64,000 nt of DNA, taken from Halostagnicola kamekurae (GTDB lineage Archaea > Halobacteriota > Halobacteria > Halobacteriales > Natrialbaceae). This document shows, in pieces, positions 63,912 to 64,000 of the stretch. Position 1 is the first letter of the stretch, and each line of letters begins with the position of its first letter. The position numbers and the translations under genes were made by a program. The DNA lies in the NCBI RefSeq assembly GCF_900116205.1, contig NZ_FOZS01000001.1:1426001-1490000 (forward strand), read 5' to 3'. The notes under the pieces are model-generated. The model was given only the letters and a program-made list of their open reading frames with translations, did no database searches and was not told the DNA's origin.

Positions 63912-64000
63912 TCAGTCCTCAAGCGCCGGCGGCTTGTGTCGACCGATTCTGATCTCGTGTGCTTCGATGTCCTCTAAGGCGGCGACCCGACCGCCGATCG
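63912..64000 (-). CDS. C-terminal end of a TrmB-like sugar regulator (partial)
   Basis: Only 28 residues are inside the window: IGGRVAALEDIEAHEIRIGR then HKPPALED and the stop. The GGRVA-x-LEDIEA-x-x-I pattern resembles the end of TrmB-family regulators, which bind sugars and control sugar transport operons. Its position upstream of a sugar ABC operon agrees. The call is tentative. Confidence 0.45.
   Translation of the reverse strand, partial: IGGRVAALEDIEAHEIRIGRHKPPALED

Noticed and set aside
63714-63977. Plus-strand open frame of 87 codons at the window end
   Set aside because: Very basic, unlike haloarchaeal proteins, and overlaps the better-supported end of the TrmB-like gene on the other strand.

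Overview
The window looks like chromosomal DNA from a haloarchaeon. It has high GC content, very acidic proteins, leaderless genes with TATA boxes about 25-30 bases upstream, twin-arginine lipoproteins, RpoL, CetZ, salactin, GatE, Gar1, SRP19, Orc1/Cdc6 and many Halobacteria-only families. Gene content and style suggest the Natrialbaceae, but I cannot assign a genus from the sequence alone.

Layout. 1-668 is the end of gatA. 0.8-3.0 kb holds a HalOD1/zinc protein, a possible small RNA or micro-ORF, a winged-helix regulator and an NRDE/TANGO2-like protein. 3.0-11.2 kb is a menaquinone operon read on the minus strand (menF-menD-[small membrane protein]-menB-menA-menC-menE). 11-18.6 kb mixes small conserved haloarchaeal genes with hisF, rpoL, a rhomboid protease and a METTL5-like methylase. 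18.6-22.7 kb pairs an actin homologue (salactin) with a CdpA-like four-helix membrane protein, then dph2 and a double winged-helix regulator. 22.8-30.7 kb carries a metal-dependent hydrolase, a giant heptad-repeat protein, a HisG-like protein, and purine salvage genes (hpt, an NCS2 permease, RidA, an amidohydrolase deaminase).

30.7-32.6 kb is a gene-poor, decayed island with an IS6-family transposase fossil. It is followed by a DUF5805-tyrosine recombinase pair. 34-44 kb is housekeeping: fumC, two PH-domain membrane proteins, BolA, cysS, a presenilin-type protease, gar1 and srp19. 44-48 kb is the cobalamin uptake system, with btuF divergent from btuCD across a 61-base promoter that contains an inverted repeat. 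48-50 kb is gatE.

51.2-52.15 kb is the most striking region. It is a probable replication origin beside orc1/cdc6. Two long inverted origin-recognition-box-like repeats flank an AT-rich core, a third copy carries an 11-G run, and nine CTAG sites are packed into 96 bases. CTAG is normally depleted in haloarchaea and is the target of their conserved orphan methylase. After cdc6 come a divergent dihydropteroate-synthase-like gene and mptE (both pterin metabolism), with a strongly structured RNA leader in front of mptE. cetZ and a HalOD1 gene follow.

57.5-63.6 kb is a sugar ABC transporter operon (binding protein, two permeases, ATPase) ending with a Gfo/Idh/MocA dehydrogenase. The tail of a TrmB-like regulator lies at the window edge. 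No rRNA, tRNA or CRISPR array was seen.
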